Origin: Alphaproteobacteria bacterium | GTDB taxonomy: Bacteria; Pseudomonadota; Alphaproteobacteria; Rickettsiales; JADKJE01 | Length of the DNA: 64,000 nt | NCBI GenBank assembly: GCA_016722515.1 | Contig: JADKJE010000001.1 | Span: 1-64,000 of the forward strand | Direction: 5' to 3' | Shown here: positions 9,523-18,400 of the stretch, piece after piece | How positions within the stretch are numbered: the first letter of the stretch is position 1 | How the letters are laid out: each line of letters opens with the position of its first letter | The notes under the pieces: generated by a model | Databases searched by the model: none | Told to the model about the DNA's origin: nothing | What the model saw: the letters and a program-made list of their open reading frames with translations, nothing else | Translations under genes and position numbers: made by a program

Positions 9523-9731
9523 AAACTTACCTTGGTGACCTTAATGAGTGCGCTATAGATCTGTTTAAGCTGGTCGACATCGCAGCCCATAGCGGCCGCA
9601 TCATCCAGTATATCTTGAAATAACCCCTTAAATTCAAGATAATTTTCATTCAACACTTTCAGTTTTTCATGACAGGTAATGGCATTGCCGTTGACGTGGA
9701 GCCAATGTGGAGTGCCTTGCTGCATGTGCAT
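9519..9731 (-). CDS. Small hypothetical protein, 70 aa
   Basis: A 70-residue cytosolic protein with two predicted helices and a short beta-like N-terminus (WLHVNGNAITCHEKL, then FQDILDDAAAMGCDVDQLKQ). It lies between gatB and the DUF2155 gene on the same strand and shares a 4-base ATGA overlap with the latter, which supports it being real. No function is recognised. Confidence 0.65.
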   Translation of the reverse strand: MHMQQGTPHWLHVNGNAITCHEKLKVLNENYLEFKGLFQDILDDAAAMGCDVDQLKQIYSALIKVTKVSL

Positions 9732-9755
9732 GATACGCCTCTATGTCCTATTGTT

Positions 9756-11210
9756 CTAACCTAATTTCTGTTTCAGGATATCATTTACCAAACCAGGATT
9801 TGCTTTACCTTGAGTGACTTTCATCACCTGCCCGACAAAGAAACCAAACAGTTTATCTTTGCCCGAACGGTATTCAGCCACTTTATCAGGATTGGCAGCA
9901 AGCACTTCATCGATCGATTTTTCAATTGAACCGGTATCCGTTACCTGGGTTAATCCTTGCTCTTCAACAATGACAGAGGCTTCTTTGCCTGTTTCAAACA
10001 TGGTGTCAAACACCTGTTTGGCGATTTTTCCAGAAATGGTATTATTTTGGATTAATTCCAATAATCCCGCCAGTTGTTTTGATGAAACCGGCGATTGTTC
10101 AAGCGATAATCCCTGTTTATTCAGTCTGCCAAATAATTCACCAGTAATCCAGTTGGCAGCCAGTTTAGGGTCCTGGTCGCGGATGACTTCTTCAAAATAA
10201 TAAGCGGTTACTTTATCCGAAACCAATACACCAGCATCGTAACGGCTTAAGCCATATTGCTGCATATAACGCTGTTGTTTTTGATCGGGTAATTCAGGGA
10301 GGCTAGCGCGAATACGGTCAACAAAATCTTGCTCAAGCTCCAAAGGCAATAAATCAGGATCGGGGAAATAACGGTAATCATGGGCATCTTCTTTGGAACG
10401 CATGACCCTGGTTTCGTTGAGGGTAGGATCGTACAAACGTGTTTCTTGATACACGGTACCACCCGACTCTAATACTTCGACCTGACGCTGCGCTTCGTGC
10501 TCAATAGCACGCATAATATTGCGCACAGAATTGAGGTTTTTAATTTCACAGCGCGTGCCAAATTCGGAATTGCCGACACGCCGTACCGATACGTTGGCAT
10601 CACAGCGCATAGAGCCTTTTTCCATATCGCCATCGCACGTGCCTAAATAACGCACAATGCTGCGTAGCTTTTTAACATATTCGCCGGCTTCTTCAGGCGT
10701 GCGGATATCAGGCTCCGACACAATCTCCATCAGGGCAATACCACAACGATTAAGATCGATAAACGAATAACGCGGGCTTTGATCATGCAGGCTTTTACCC
10801 GCATCTTGCTCCAAGTGCATACGCGTTACGCCAATTTCGCGGGTGGTGCCGTCTTTCATATCGAGGGTAATTTTGCCCTTTCCAACAATTGGATAATAAA
10901 ATTGGGAGATTTGATAGCCTTGAGGTAAATCGGCGTAGAAATAATTTTTACGATCAAAGGCTGAATGCAAATTAATCTCTGCATTTAAACCCAGTCCAGT
11001 TTTAATTCCCTGCTCTACACAATATTTATTGACCACGGGCAACATGCCTGGCATTCCTGCATCAACCAACGATACTTGCGTATTGGGCTCGGCACCAAAT
11101 GCCGTCGAAGCACCTGAAAATAATTTAGATTGAGAATCCACTTGTGCATGGACTTCCAAGCCGATGACGAGTTCCCACTCTCCGGTATTTCCTTGAATTC
11201 GGTAGGTCAT
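9756..11210 (-). CDS. gatB: Asp/Glu-tRNA(Asn/Gln) amidotransferase subunit B
   Basis: 484 residues, full length. WELVIGLEVHAQ near the start, the GCDANVSVR-type block (SMRCDANVSVR) and EIKNLNSVRNIMRAIEHEAQRQ are GatB signatures; the C-terminal YqeY-like domain ends in a VNDILKQKL motif. GatB binds mischarged Glu-tRNA(Gln)/Asp-tRNA(Asn) and activates it for amidation with ammonia from GatA. A strong AGGAGGA precedes the ATG. It is last in gatC-gatA-gatB, 19 bases after gatA. Confidence 0.98.
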   Translation of the reverse strand: MTYRIQGNTGEWELVIGLEVHAQVDSQSKLFSGASTAFGAEPNTQVSLVDAGMPGMLPVVNKYCVEQGIKTGLGLNAEINLHSAFDRKNYFYADLPQGYQISQFYYPIVGKGKITLDMKDGTTREIGVTRMHLEQDAGKSLHDQSPRYSFIDLNRCGIALMEIVSEPDIRTPEEAGEYVKKLRSIVRYLGTCDGDMEKGSMRCDANVSVRRVGNSEFGTRCEIKNLNSVRNIMRAIEHEAQRQVEVLESGGTVYQETRLYDPTLNETRVMRSKEDAHDYRYFPDPDLLPLELEQDFVDRIRASLPELPDQKQQRYMQQYGLSRYDAGVLVSDKVTAYYFEEVIRDQDPKLAANWITGELFGRLNKQGLSLEQSPVSSKQLAGLLELIQNNTISGKIAKQVFDTMFETGKEASVIVEEQGLTQVTDTGSIEKSIDEVLAANPDKVAEYRSGKDKLFGFFVGQVMKVTQGKANPGLVNDILKQKLG

Positions 11211-11229
11211 ATCATTTCCTCCTGTATAG

Positions 11230-12702
11230 TTAGGCGCTGTGATGCGGGGTTAATTTAAATCCAGCTTGCTGTTCAATCACATGAGCAAAGCTAAACAGCG
11301 TATTTTCGCCAAACATCGGGCCAAGTAATTGCAACCCAAGCGGCAGGCCGTCGGTGGAAAGCCCTGCTGGGACCACCATGCCTGGGATTCCGGCTAAACT
11401 GGCAGGAACGGTGTAGACATCGTTTAGGTACATGGTCAATGGATCGAGTTTTTCATCCAACGCAAACGCCGCTGATGGCGTTGCAGGAGTGAGGATAACA
11501 TCGACATCTTGGAACGCCTGTTGGAAATCCTGCGAAATCAAATTACGGACTCGCTGTGCCTTCATGTAGTAGGCATCATAATATCCGGCCGACAAAACAT
11601 AGGTACCAATCATGATGCGGCGTTTGACTTCATCGCCAAAACCAGCTTGGCGGGTCTTTTCGTACATATCATCAAGTGAATCGCCGTCGTCACAGACCCT
11701 CTGACCAAAGCGAAGCCCGTCATAACGCGCCAGGTTTGATGAGGCTTCTGCCGGGGCAATAATGTAGTAAGTCGCTAAAGCGTATTTAGTATGGGGTAAG
11801 CTGATGTCTACCGGCTTAGCACCTGCTTCGGTTAACCAGGCAATGCCTTGATCCCATAAGGCCTTAATATCAGCAGGCAGGTTTTGGGCATATTCTTTAG
11901 GAATCCCAACTCTTTTGCCAGCAATCGATTGGCCAACCGCCTTGCTGAATTCAGGAACCGCTACATTAGCTGAGGTTGAATCTTTAGGGTCATACCCGCA
12001 AATAGCTTCCAGCAATAAGGCCGAATCCATGACGGTACGTGAGAACACACCAGCTTGATCAAGCGAGCTGGCAAAGGCAATCATGCCATAACGTGAACAT
12101 CTGCCATAGGTTGGTTTAATACCAACCGTACCGGTAAAAGCACCAGGCTGGCGAATAGAGCCTCCCGTATCAGAGCCAAGGGCTCCCATAGCCGAATAGG
12201 ATGCAACAGCTGCTGCAGAGCCACCAGAGGATCCCCCTGGCACTAAATCTTTTTGATCCGACTTGCGGCGCCACGGATTAATCACGGAACCGTAGCAGCT
12301 CGTGGTATTGGCTGATCCCATAGCAAATTCGTCCATGTTCGTTTTACCTACCATTACGGCACCGTGGTTAAACAGGTTGGTGGTCACGGTCGATTCATAG
12401 GTAGGGGTAAATCCTTTGAGGATTTTAGAGCATGAGGTTGAAAGGAAACCTTTGGTGCAGAACAAATCCTTGACGGCAACAGGAATTCCTTCCAGAGCCC
12501 GCCCCTCACCTTTGGCTAAGCGTTGGTCTGAATCATGCGCTTGTGAACGTGCATGGTCAAAGCTTTCTACCATATAGGCGTTGAGGTTACGTGTTTGTTC
12601 AACCGCTTTAATATGCGATTCGACCAATTCAACGGCAGTAAATTCTTTTTTATCAAGTCCGCGGCGGGCATCGGCCAAGGTTAGATGGTTAAGTCCGGTC
12701 AT
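11230..12702 (-). CDS. gatA: Asp/Glu-tRNA amidotransferase subunit A
   Basis: The start is set at 12702 (MTGLNHLTL, preceded by AGAAGGA); the open frame extends 26 codons further but that part overlaps gatC and lacks similarity to GatA N-termini. The amidase signature is intact: VAVKDLFCTKG (catalytic Lys), GGSSGGSAAAVAS and GSDTGGSIRQPGAF (cis-Ser and nucleophile Ser). The enzyme releases ammonia from glutamine for tRNA-dependent amidation in the GatCAB complex. Start lies 19 bases after the gatC stop. About 490 residues, normal for the family. Confidence 0.98.
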   Translation of the reverse strand: MTGLNHLTLADARRGLDKKEFTAVELVESHIKAVEQTRNLNAYMVESFDHARSQAHDSDQRLAKGEGRALEGIPVAVKDLFCTKGFLSTSCSKILKGFTPTYESTVTTNLFNHGAVMVGKTNMDEFAMGSANTTSCYGSVINPWRRKSDQKDLVPGGSSGGSAAAVASYSAMGALGSDTGGSIRQPGAFTGTVGIKPTYGRCSRYGMIAFASSLDQAGVFSRTVMDSALLLEAICGYDPKDSTSANVAVPEFSKAVGQSIAGKRVGIPKEYAQNLPADIKALWDQGIAWLTEAGAKPVDISLPHTKYALATYYIIAPAEASSNLARYDGLRFGQRVCDDGDSLDDMYEKTRQAGFGDEVKRRIMIGTYVLSAGYYDAYYMKAQRVRNLISQDFQQAFQDVDVILTPATPSAAFALDEKLDPLTMYLNDVYTVPASLAGIPGMVVPAGLSTDGLPLGLQLLGPMFGENTLFSFAHVIEQQAGFKLTPHHSA

Positions 12703-12721
12703 GGTATTTCCTTCTGTTATT

Positions 12722-13015
12722 CTATTCGGCATCGATGACTTTAGGCACGGCAAAACAGCCATATTGGGCATCCGGGGCATTGGCTAGAATCTGCTCCTGT
12801 ATGCCTCCATCTGTCACGACATCTTCGCGAAGATAAGGCAACATGTTAGAGACATTAGTCAGTTGCGGAACCTGTTTAGTATCCACCTCGCCTAATTGTT
12901 CGACCCATTGCAACAGCGAAGATAATTCTTCCGCGAAATGAGCGACTTCATCGTCTGATACGCGGATACGCGCCAGCTTAGCAATTTTTTTGACATCCTG
13001 GTGAGTAAGAGCCAT
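12722..13015 (-). CDS. gatC: Asp/Glu-tRNA amidotransferase subunit C
   Basis: 97 residues with the GatC pattern: LTHQDVKKIAKLARIRVSDDE at the N-terminus (helix that wraps GatA), LGEVDT, and LREDV. GatC stabilises the GatA-GatB interface. First gene of gatCAB and divergent from ruvX, an arrangement common in Alphaproteobacteria. The 120-base gap to ruvX should hold both promoters; I see no clear consensus there. Confidence 0.97.
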   Translation of the reverse strand: MALTHQDVKKIAKLARIRVSDDEVAHFAEELSSLLQWVEQLGEVDTKQVPQLTNVSNMLPYLREDVVTDGGIQEQILANAPDAQYGCFAVPKVIDAE

Positions 13016-13135
13016 AATGCACCTTTTGAAAAATCTGAATCAACGCAGTTATTCTGCGTCGCATAAGTGTTCAAGAAATTATCGTTTTTTGGCGCCAAAA
13101 GCAACACCCACTTCACATCAGGACTTTAAGTTTTT

Positions 13136-13591
13136 ATGATAACCACCGATTTCAATGAATTCCGCTCTACCATTCCTTCAACCGGTTCACTGCTAGGGCT
13201 TGATGTAGGACAAGTACGCGTAGGGTTTGCTATAAGCGATAAAAACCGCATGATCGCCTCTGCACGCGAGGTCTATACGCGCCGTAACATCCAGATTGAC
13301 ACCACCTATATTCAACACTACATCCAAAAAGAAAACATTGTTGGCATCGTTAGTGGCTGGCCTTTGCAAATGAATGGTGTCGCTGCCGAAAGTTGTGAAA
13401 TGGTAATGAAATTATTAAAACCTCTGGAGGCATTAATCGAATGTCCCGTATTCTTGCAGGATGAACGATTGTCTACCCGTGCTGTTTCGCGGGTCTTGAT
13501 GGATGCGGGCCTTAATCGCAAACAACGTCAGGCAGTGGATGATAAAGCCGCTGCTACGTATTTGCTTCAGGGAATTCTTGACCGTCTATAA
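13136..13591 (+). CDS. ruvX: Holliday junction resolvase-like RuvX/YqgF
   Basis: 151 residues with an RNase H-like fold. LLGLDVGQVRVGFAISD carries the first catalytic Asp, IVGIVSGWPLQMNG the GxPLxxxG-type loop, FLQDERLSTRAV the DERxST motif with the second acidic residue, and AVDDKAAATYLL the final Asp pair. The family is linked to 16S rRNA 5'-end processing and Holliday junction resolution. Divergent from gatCAB. Confidence 0.95.
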   Translation: MITTDFNEFRSTIPSTGSLLGLDVGQVRVGFAISDKNRMIASAREVYTRRNIQIDTTYIQHYIQKENIVGIVSGWPLQMNGVAAESCEMVMKLLKPLEALIECPVFLQDERLSTRAVSRVLMDAGLNRKQRQAVDDKAAATYLLQGILDRL

Positions 13592-13612
13592 GGTTTGATT
13601 TACCCTGAATAG

Positions 13613-14500
13613 ATGACAAAAAAACAGGTATGGACATTAACAAAAGCCTTCTTTTATATTATTACCGGATTTTATCTCGTAATAACGGTGGTGTTCCACA
13701 ACCTGTTACCGACATCTGACGTCACGTTTACTGCCATACGGCATCGGCCAAAACCCCATGAAGATAATGGTCAGTGCGTCATCTTAATGCATGGTGCTTT
13801 TTCTAAAGAATCCATGTTGGAACCACTCGCTAATGCATTTTATAAAAAAGGATATTGGGTTCTGAGTGCGAATTATGCCTGGAACCGTTATACAACAGAC
13901 CAGCTTAGTTTCTATACCAGTAAAATGGCACGCACCCAATGCTCAAACCGCCTGACGCATTTTGTGGTGCAATCCAGTGCCGTGATCTTGCTGCGCCATA
14001 TGTTGGAGCACCACCCTATTCCTAATGAAATCGGTAAGGTGGTGATGATTAGCCCTTTAATCAAAGGCAGCGAACTGGTGAGTGATTTTAGCTGGATACC
14101 TGGGTTTAAAAAAAGTTTAGGTTTATCGATTGCCGAGATGGGGCAGGACAAACATGACCTACCGGCTAAATTTTCGCCGCAATTTCCATATCCAACAGGC
14201 GCAATCATGGGTATTCGAAGTTTTAACCCCCTCACCTCGGTTATTTTGCCCGGCATTGATGATGGCTTAATTTCTCAAATAAGTGCCGTTGCCCCTTTTT
14301 ATAAAGACTCAATTACCATTCTTGATACCTATACTTTTTTACCCTCTAACCAGGACGTTATCCGGCAAACCCTGCAATTTGTTGAAAGCGGATCTTTTGA
14401 TCATGTATTACCACAGAAGATCGTCTTGCCCAATACATCCAATCAGCCCAAAGGATTTCTTCAATCTAAGCCTGATGGCGCCACCAGGCCTTCTCGTTAA
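13613..14500 (+). CDS. Membrane-anchored alpha/beta-hydrolase-like protein
   Basis: 295 residues, 21 bases after ruvX. An N-terminal membrane helix (about residues 10-30) is followed by an alpha/beta-hydrolase-like core: QCVILMHGAFSKESMLEPLA carries the HG oxyanion-type motif, then a helix and GYWVLSANYAW. At the place where a GxSxG nucleophile elbow is expected the sequence reads HFVVQSSAVILL, so the flanking glycines are missing though a serine is present. VVMISPLIKGSE and LPGIDDGLIS follow in later positions. It may be a divergent lipase-like enzyme or a non-catalytic fold member. Overlaps the convergent BTLCP gene by 35 bases at the 3' ends. Confidence 0.65.
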   Translation: MTKKQVWTLTKAFFYIITGFYLVITVVFHNLLPTSDVTFTAIRHRPKPHEDNGQCVILMHGAFSKESMLEPLANAFYKKGYWVLSANYAWNRYTTDQLSFYTSKMARTQCSNRLTHFVVQSSAVILLRHMLEHHPIPNEIGKVVMISPLIKGSELVSDFSWIPGFKKSLGLSIAEMGQDKHDLPAKFSPQFPYPTGAIMGIRSFNPLTSVILPGIDDGLISQISAVAPFYKDSITILDTYTFLPSNQDVIRQTLQFVESGSFDHVLPQKIVLPNTSNQPKGFLQSKPDGATRPSR

Positions 14501-15146
14501 TCGAATAAATAGGATGATAATGGCTGATCAAAGTCGAAGGTTTAACATCACTGTTACGGTTATCTAAAATATAGGCTGTGCCATCAACATACACCGCCAA
14601 TACGGCATGAAGGATTTGCAGGCGCATATCTTTTAAGATCACCACCCGCATATTATCGGTAGGGATACCTGCGGCTGCCAGGCCATAATATTTAGCGATA
14701 GCGTAATCTTCACAATCACCTGAGCGTTTGCTAAAAAATTCCAAAGGTGTTGCCCAATAATCCGACTTTCCCCATAATTTTTGATCAAATCCATAAGGAA
14801 TGGCGTTTACCGATTGGTTGACCGCTTGCAATGTAGCCATGGGCGATTGGCCAGAAAGCCCCTGCATACGCCTGATCCATTTAACATACGCACATGCCCC
14901 TCCCGTGCCGCTGCTGCACGCAGAACCTGCATTGACCGAATCGCTTTGCTGGCGGGCCATCACGCCTGTCCACTTCGGAAATTCATCGAGCTCATAGGAA
15001 ATACTATCAAGCGAACTGTTAAATAGATGCTGACGTTCGTTTTCATCGGCACCCGAAAACAAACCATACGCATAGGCGGCACTACCAGCACAAACCAAGT
15101 AACCTGCTACTATTGCGCCTATAATTAAATGATTTAATCTCATCAT
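14466..15146 (-). CDS. BTLCP-family transglutaminase-like cysteine peptidase
   Basis: 226 residues with an N-terminal signal peptide or anchor (IIGAIVAGYLVCAGSAAYA). The catalytic triad of bacterial transglutaminase-like cysteine proteinases (DUF920) is visible: SGDCEDYAIAKYY (Cys), ILHAVLAVYVDG (His) and AYILDNRNSDV (Asp). Related to LapG-type periplasmic proteases that cleave surface adhesins, but no LapD/LapA neighbours are present. A truncated relative lies at 51405-51731. The 292-base stretch downstream, to 15438, is AT-rich at its start and holds nothing I recognise. Confidence 0.92.
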   Translation of the reverse strand: MMRLNHLIIGAIVAGYLVCAGSAAYAYGLFSGADENERQHLFNSSLDSISYELDEFPKWTGVMARQQSDSVNAGSACSSGTGGACAYVKWIRRMQGLSGQSPMATLQAVNQSVNAIPYGFDQKLWGKSDYWATPLEFFSKRSGDCEDYAIAKYYGLAAAGIPTDNMRVVILKDMRLQILHAVLAVYVDGTAYILDNRNSDVKPSTLISHYHPIYSINEKAWWRHQA

Positions 15147-15438
15147 AAATCCCCCTATCGTTAAATAATTATATCAATTATAGTTACGATAGTGTCATCT
15201 ATTTAATTATATTATATTAATACTATGGCTTGTTTTTTGTTTTACCTTAAAAATTAAATTTGGCCACGATTTTAAAAATCGGCTTGAAATTTCAAAGCTA
15301 TGCTCTTTCTCGCATGGACATTCATTGGGATATCACATTGAGGACACACCCTAGAAAAGCAAGGCACCACGCATCTAACAAAGGACGCCACCACATCTGT
15401 GCCCCTTCCTAATGGCGCGATGCACCAAGGTGATTTGT

Positions 15439-18400
15439 CTATACCCTATTCATGCCAGCCAATTGGCCATCGTTGACAACTTTAGACGTGATAAGCGTAC
15501 TTCCAATACTAACGGCAGGCTTTATGGATTCTTTAATAAGGTTAGAAGTAGATGTAAGACAATACTTATTTGCTTTCGCTAATGCTTTTTCTTTATGAGC
15601 GGTGCTGATATCATCTCTTTGTTGCAGCAGGAACCTGCAAGATTCTTGACAATCAATAGTAGCAACGAGTGCTTTTCCAACATACTCAGGGGGTATGTCT
15701 TGTCTTTGCACCAACACGTGTCTGAATATTTCTTCACTATCATTTCTGGCCGCATAAATGAGTGCTTTTCCAGCATCGGCAGCGGGTATGTCTTCTCTTT
15801 GCTCCAGCAAGAGTCTGCAGATACCTTCATGTTCTTTCTTGGCAGCAAACATGAGTGCTTTTCCTGCATCAGCAGCGGGTATATCTTTTCTTTGCTCCAG
15901 CAAGAGTCTGCAGATACCTTCATATTCTTTTTTGGCAGCAAATATGAGTGCTTTTCCTGCATCAGCATCGGGTATATCTATTCTTTGCTCCAGCAAGAGT
16001 CTGCAGAGTCCTTCATGTCGGTTCTGGACAGCAATAGTTAGTGCTGTTCCAGCATCGTCATCGGGTATGTCTTTTCTTTGCTCCAGCAAGAGTCTGCAAA
16101 TACCTTCATCTCTCTTTTGGGCAGCTAATGTTAGTGCTGTTCCAGCATCGTCATCGGGTATGTCTTTTCTTTGCTCCAGCAAGAGTCTGCAGATCGCTTT
16201 ATCTCCCTTTTGGGCAGCTTGTGTCAATGCTTTTGCCGCATCCTGAGTTGTTATATTTGTTTTTTCTAGGAAGAGTCTGACAGTATCTTCAATTCCAAAT
16301 TGGCCAGCCAAAAGTATTGCCTTGCCAGCGTCCACAGCTGTTATATCTTTTATTTCTTCCAGCAAAAACCTGACGGTATCTGTGCGGCTACAGCTAGAAG
16401 CATTAAATAATGCCTTTCTAACATCTTCAGCTGTGATATCTTCTCTTTTTTCCAGCAAGCATCTGACGGTATCTGTATTCCCCATTTGGGCAGCATTTAA
16501 GAATGCCTTTCTAACAGCTTCTGTTGTTATATCTTTTCTTTCTTCCAGCAATAATTTGACGGTATCTGTATGTCCATTTTGGGCAGCACTTACCAGTGCC
16601 AATAAGGCACAATTAGTTTTTATGTCTGTGATTTGTCTTAGCACGATCTGGCAGAAATCTGTATATCCTTTGGAGGCGGCATTAGTCAGTGCTTTTTCAG
16701 CAGCATCACAGGGTAAGCACTTTCCTTCTAAAGTTAATTTTTTCAGTAAGGTGAGACAGATTTCTTCATGACAATTTTGGGATGATTTTACGATTGATTC
16801 TATGATTATTTTAGAAATTTCGTCTTTGGAATCTTCTGCGATACTACCATTATCAAATAAAGAATCTATTAATAATTCACAAATATGATCATGTCCTTTA
16901 CCAGCAGCTTCTACTAGTGCTTTTCCAGACATTATAGTCACTATATCGTTTTTTCCCTCTAATTTTAATCTATCCAGTAGGGATTTACAGGTATTTATTA
17001 TTCCGTTTTCAGCAGCGTCTAATAGAACACCCCCTACATATTCAGATGCTTTATCTTTGCCTTCATTTAGAAACAAGGCATCCATAAAGTATAGGCAATT
17101 AGCTTCATCCCCTTGTACTACGGATACTGCTAGTGAATATTTAATAAGTTCGAGAGCTAGATCCATTTTCTTCTCACAGAAGAATTTTTCCAATATGAGT
17201 TTGCTAAAACCTGACTGCCCCTTTCTCATAGATTTTGCCAATATATGTTGTATATATTTATCCTCTATCACTCGTTTATCCAGGAAGATTCCGCAGATCT
17301 CGTCATTTCCTGTTTTAGCGGCATGTGCCAGTGCTTGTGCTACTGTTTTATCTTTTATTTCATCTCCCTTATTTTCGAGGATAAGAGAAACCATTTTGGA
17401 ATCACCATATGCCGCAGAAATGATTAAGAATTCTGAAAATTTTTGTTGGTCAACCATTTTTTTATCTTGGCTCTTTTGAATTTTGAGTGGGTTATCAGAG
17501 GGGAGTACATTGGCATTCAATTTATCTATTTCAGATAAGAATGACTCAAATGGATCTTTTGGATCTTTTGGATCTTTTGGATCTTTAAATGTCAACTCGA
17601 TAAGTTTTATCAAATTAACCTTATAAGAGTCAATTTCATTAGGCTTTGGTATATTCAATTTGTTATGTTCATTTAACTTAAAAACAATATTTAATGCCTT
17701 ACAGGCGACCTCTTTCTGCTTTAGGAGCACTTGGTGATCAAAAACATAATCAACCAAATTACCCACCCTTTTTTCCAAAGAGCCTTTATCTTCAAGCAAA
17801 GAACTGTATCTTTCTATAAGTTCATGCTTTACTTTTTCAGTTTCATTATCAAATACCCATGGGAATTCTTTGCTTAGCCTGTCCAAACGCTCGTGTATCA
17901 ATTTATCTTTTGCAGCCAGGAATTCCTCACGTTGTTTCTGCTCTGTATCACGTATTTCTTGAGGAATGCTATGTTTATTTTCAAAGAAATAGGCTTTAGC
18001 TAGGTTAAAAATATAGTCTTTCAGTTCTTCAACATTCATTTCTTCACCATTGAGTTTCCGCAATAGTTCTTTATCCGATTCCAAACAAGTCTTAAATGCC
18101 GACATATTGGTTTCTTTTAGCTGTTTTTCCATCTCTTCCAGGCTCTCTGAACCCATGTTTTCAATGAAACCCCGTATCGCTATACTTTTTACGAAATCCT
18201 TAAAGTTTGTTTCATTCTGTAATGTCTTGAGATAATGCCGAAGATCAGCACGTTCGCTGATATTGACCGCCCCTACTGCTAAGGATTTAAACTTTTCTTC
18301 GATCCAATTTTGCGGGGCAGTAGTCGGGAAAGAGTCTCGCCATAACTGATAGATGGTTGAAAGCGCTTGCTCCTGCTTTTCTTCTTGCGTGAGATAGCGT

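Noticed and set aside
15700..16230. Regular 93-bp periodicity that resembles a CRISPR array
   Set aside because: The period is a whole number of codons, the units translate as solenoid repeats, and there are no short identical direct repeats with unique spacers.
15758..16246. 162-residue plus-strand frame antisense to copy 1 repeats
   Set aside because: Same effect of the 93-bp coding repeat; no ribosome-binding site and no family similarity.
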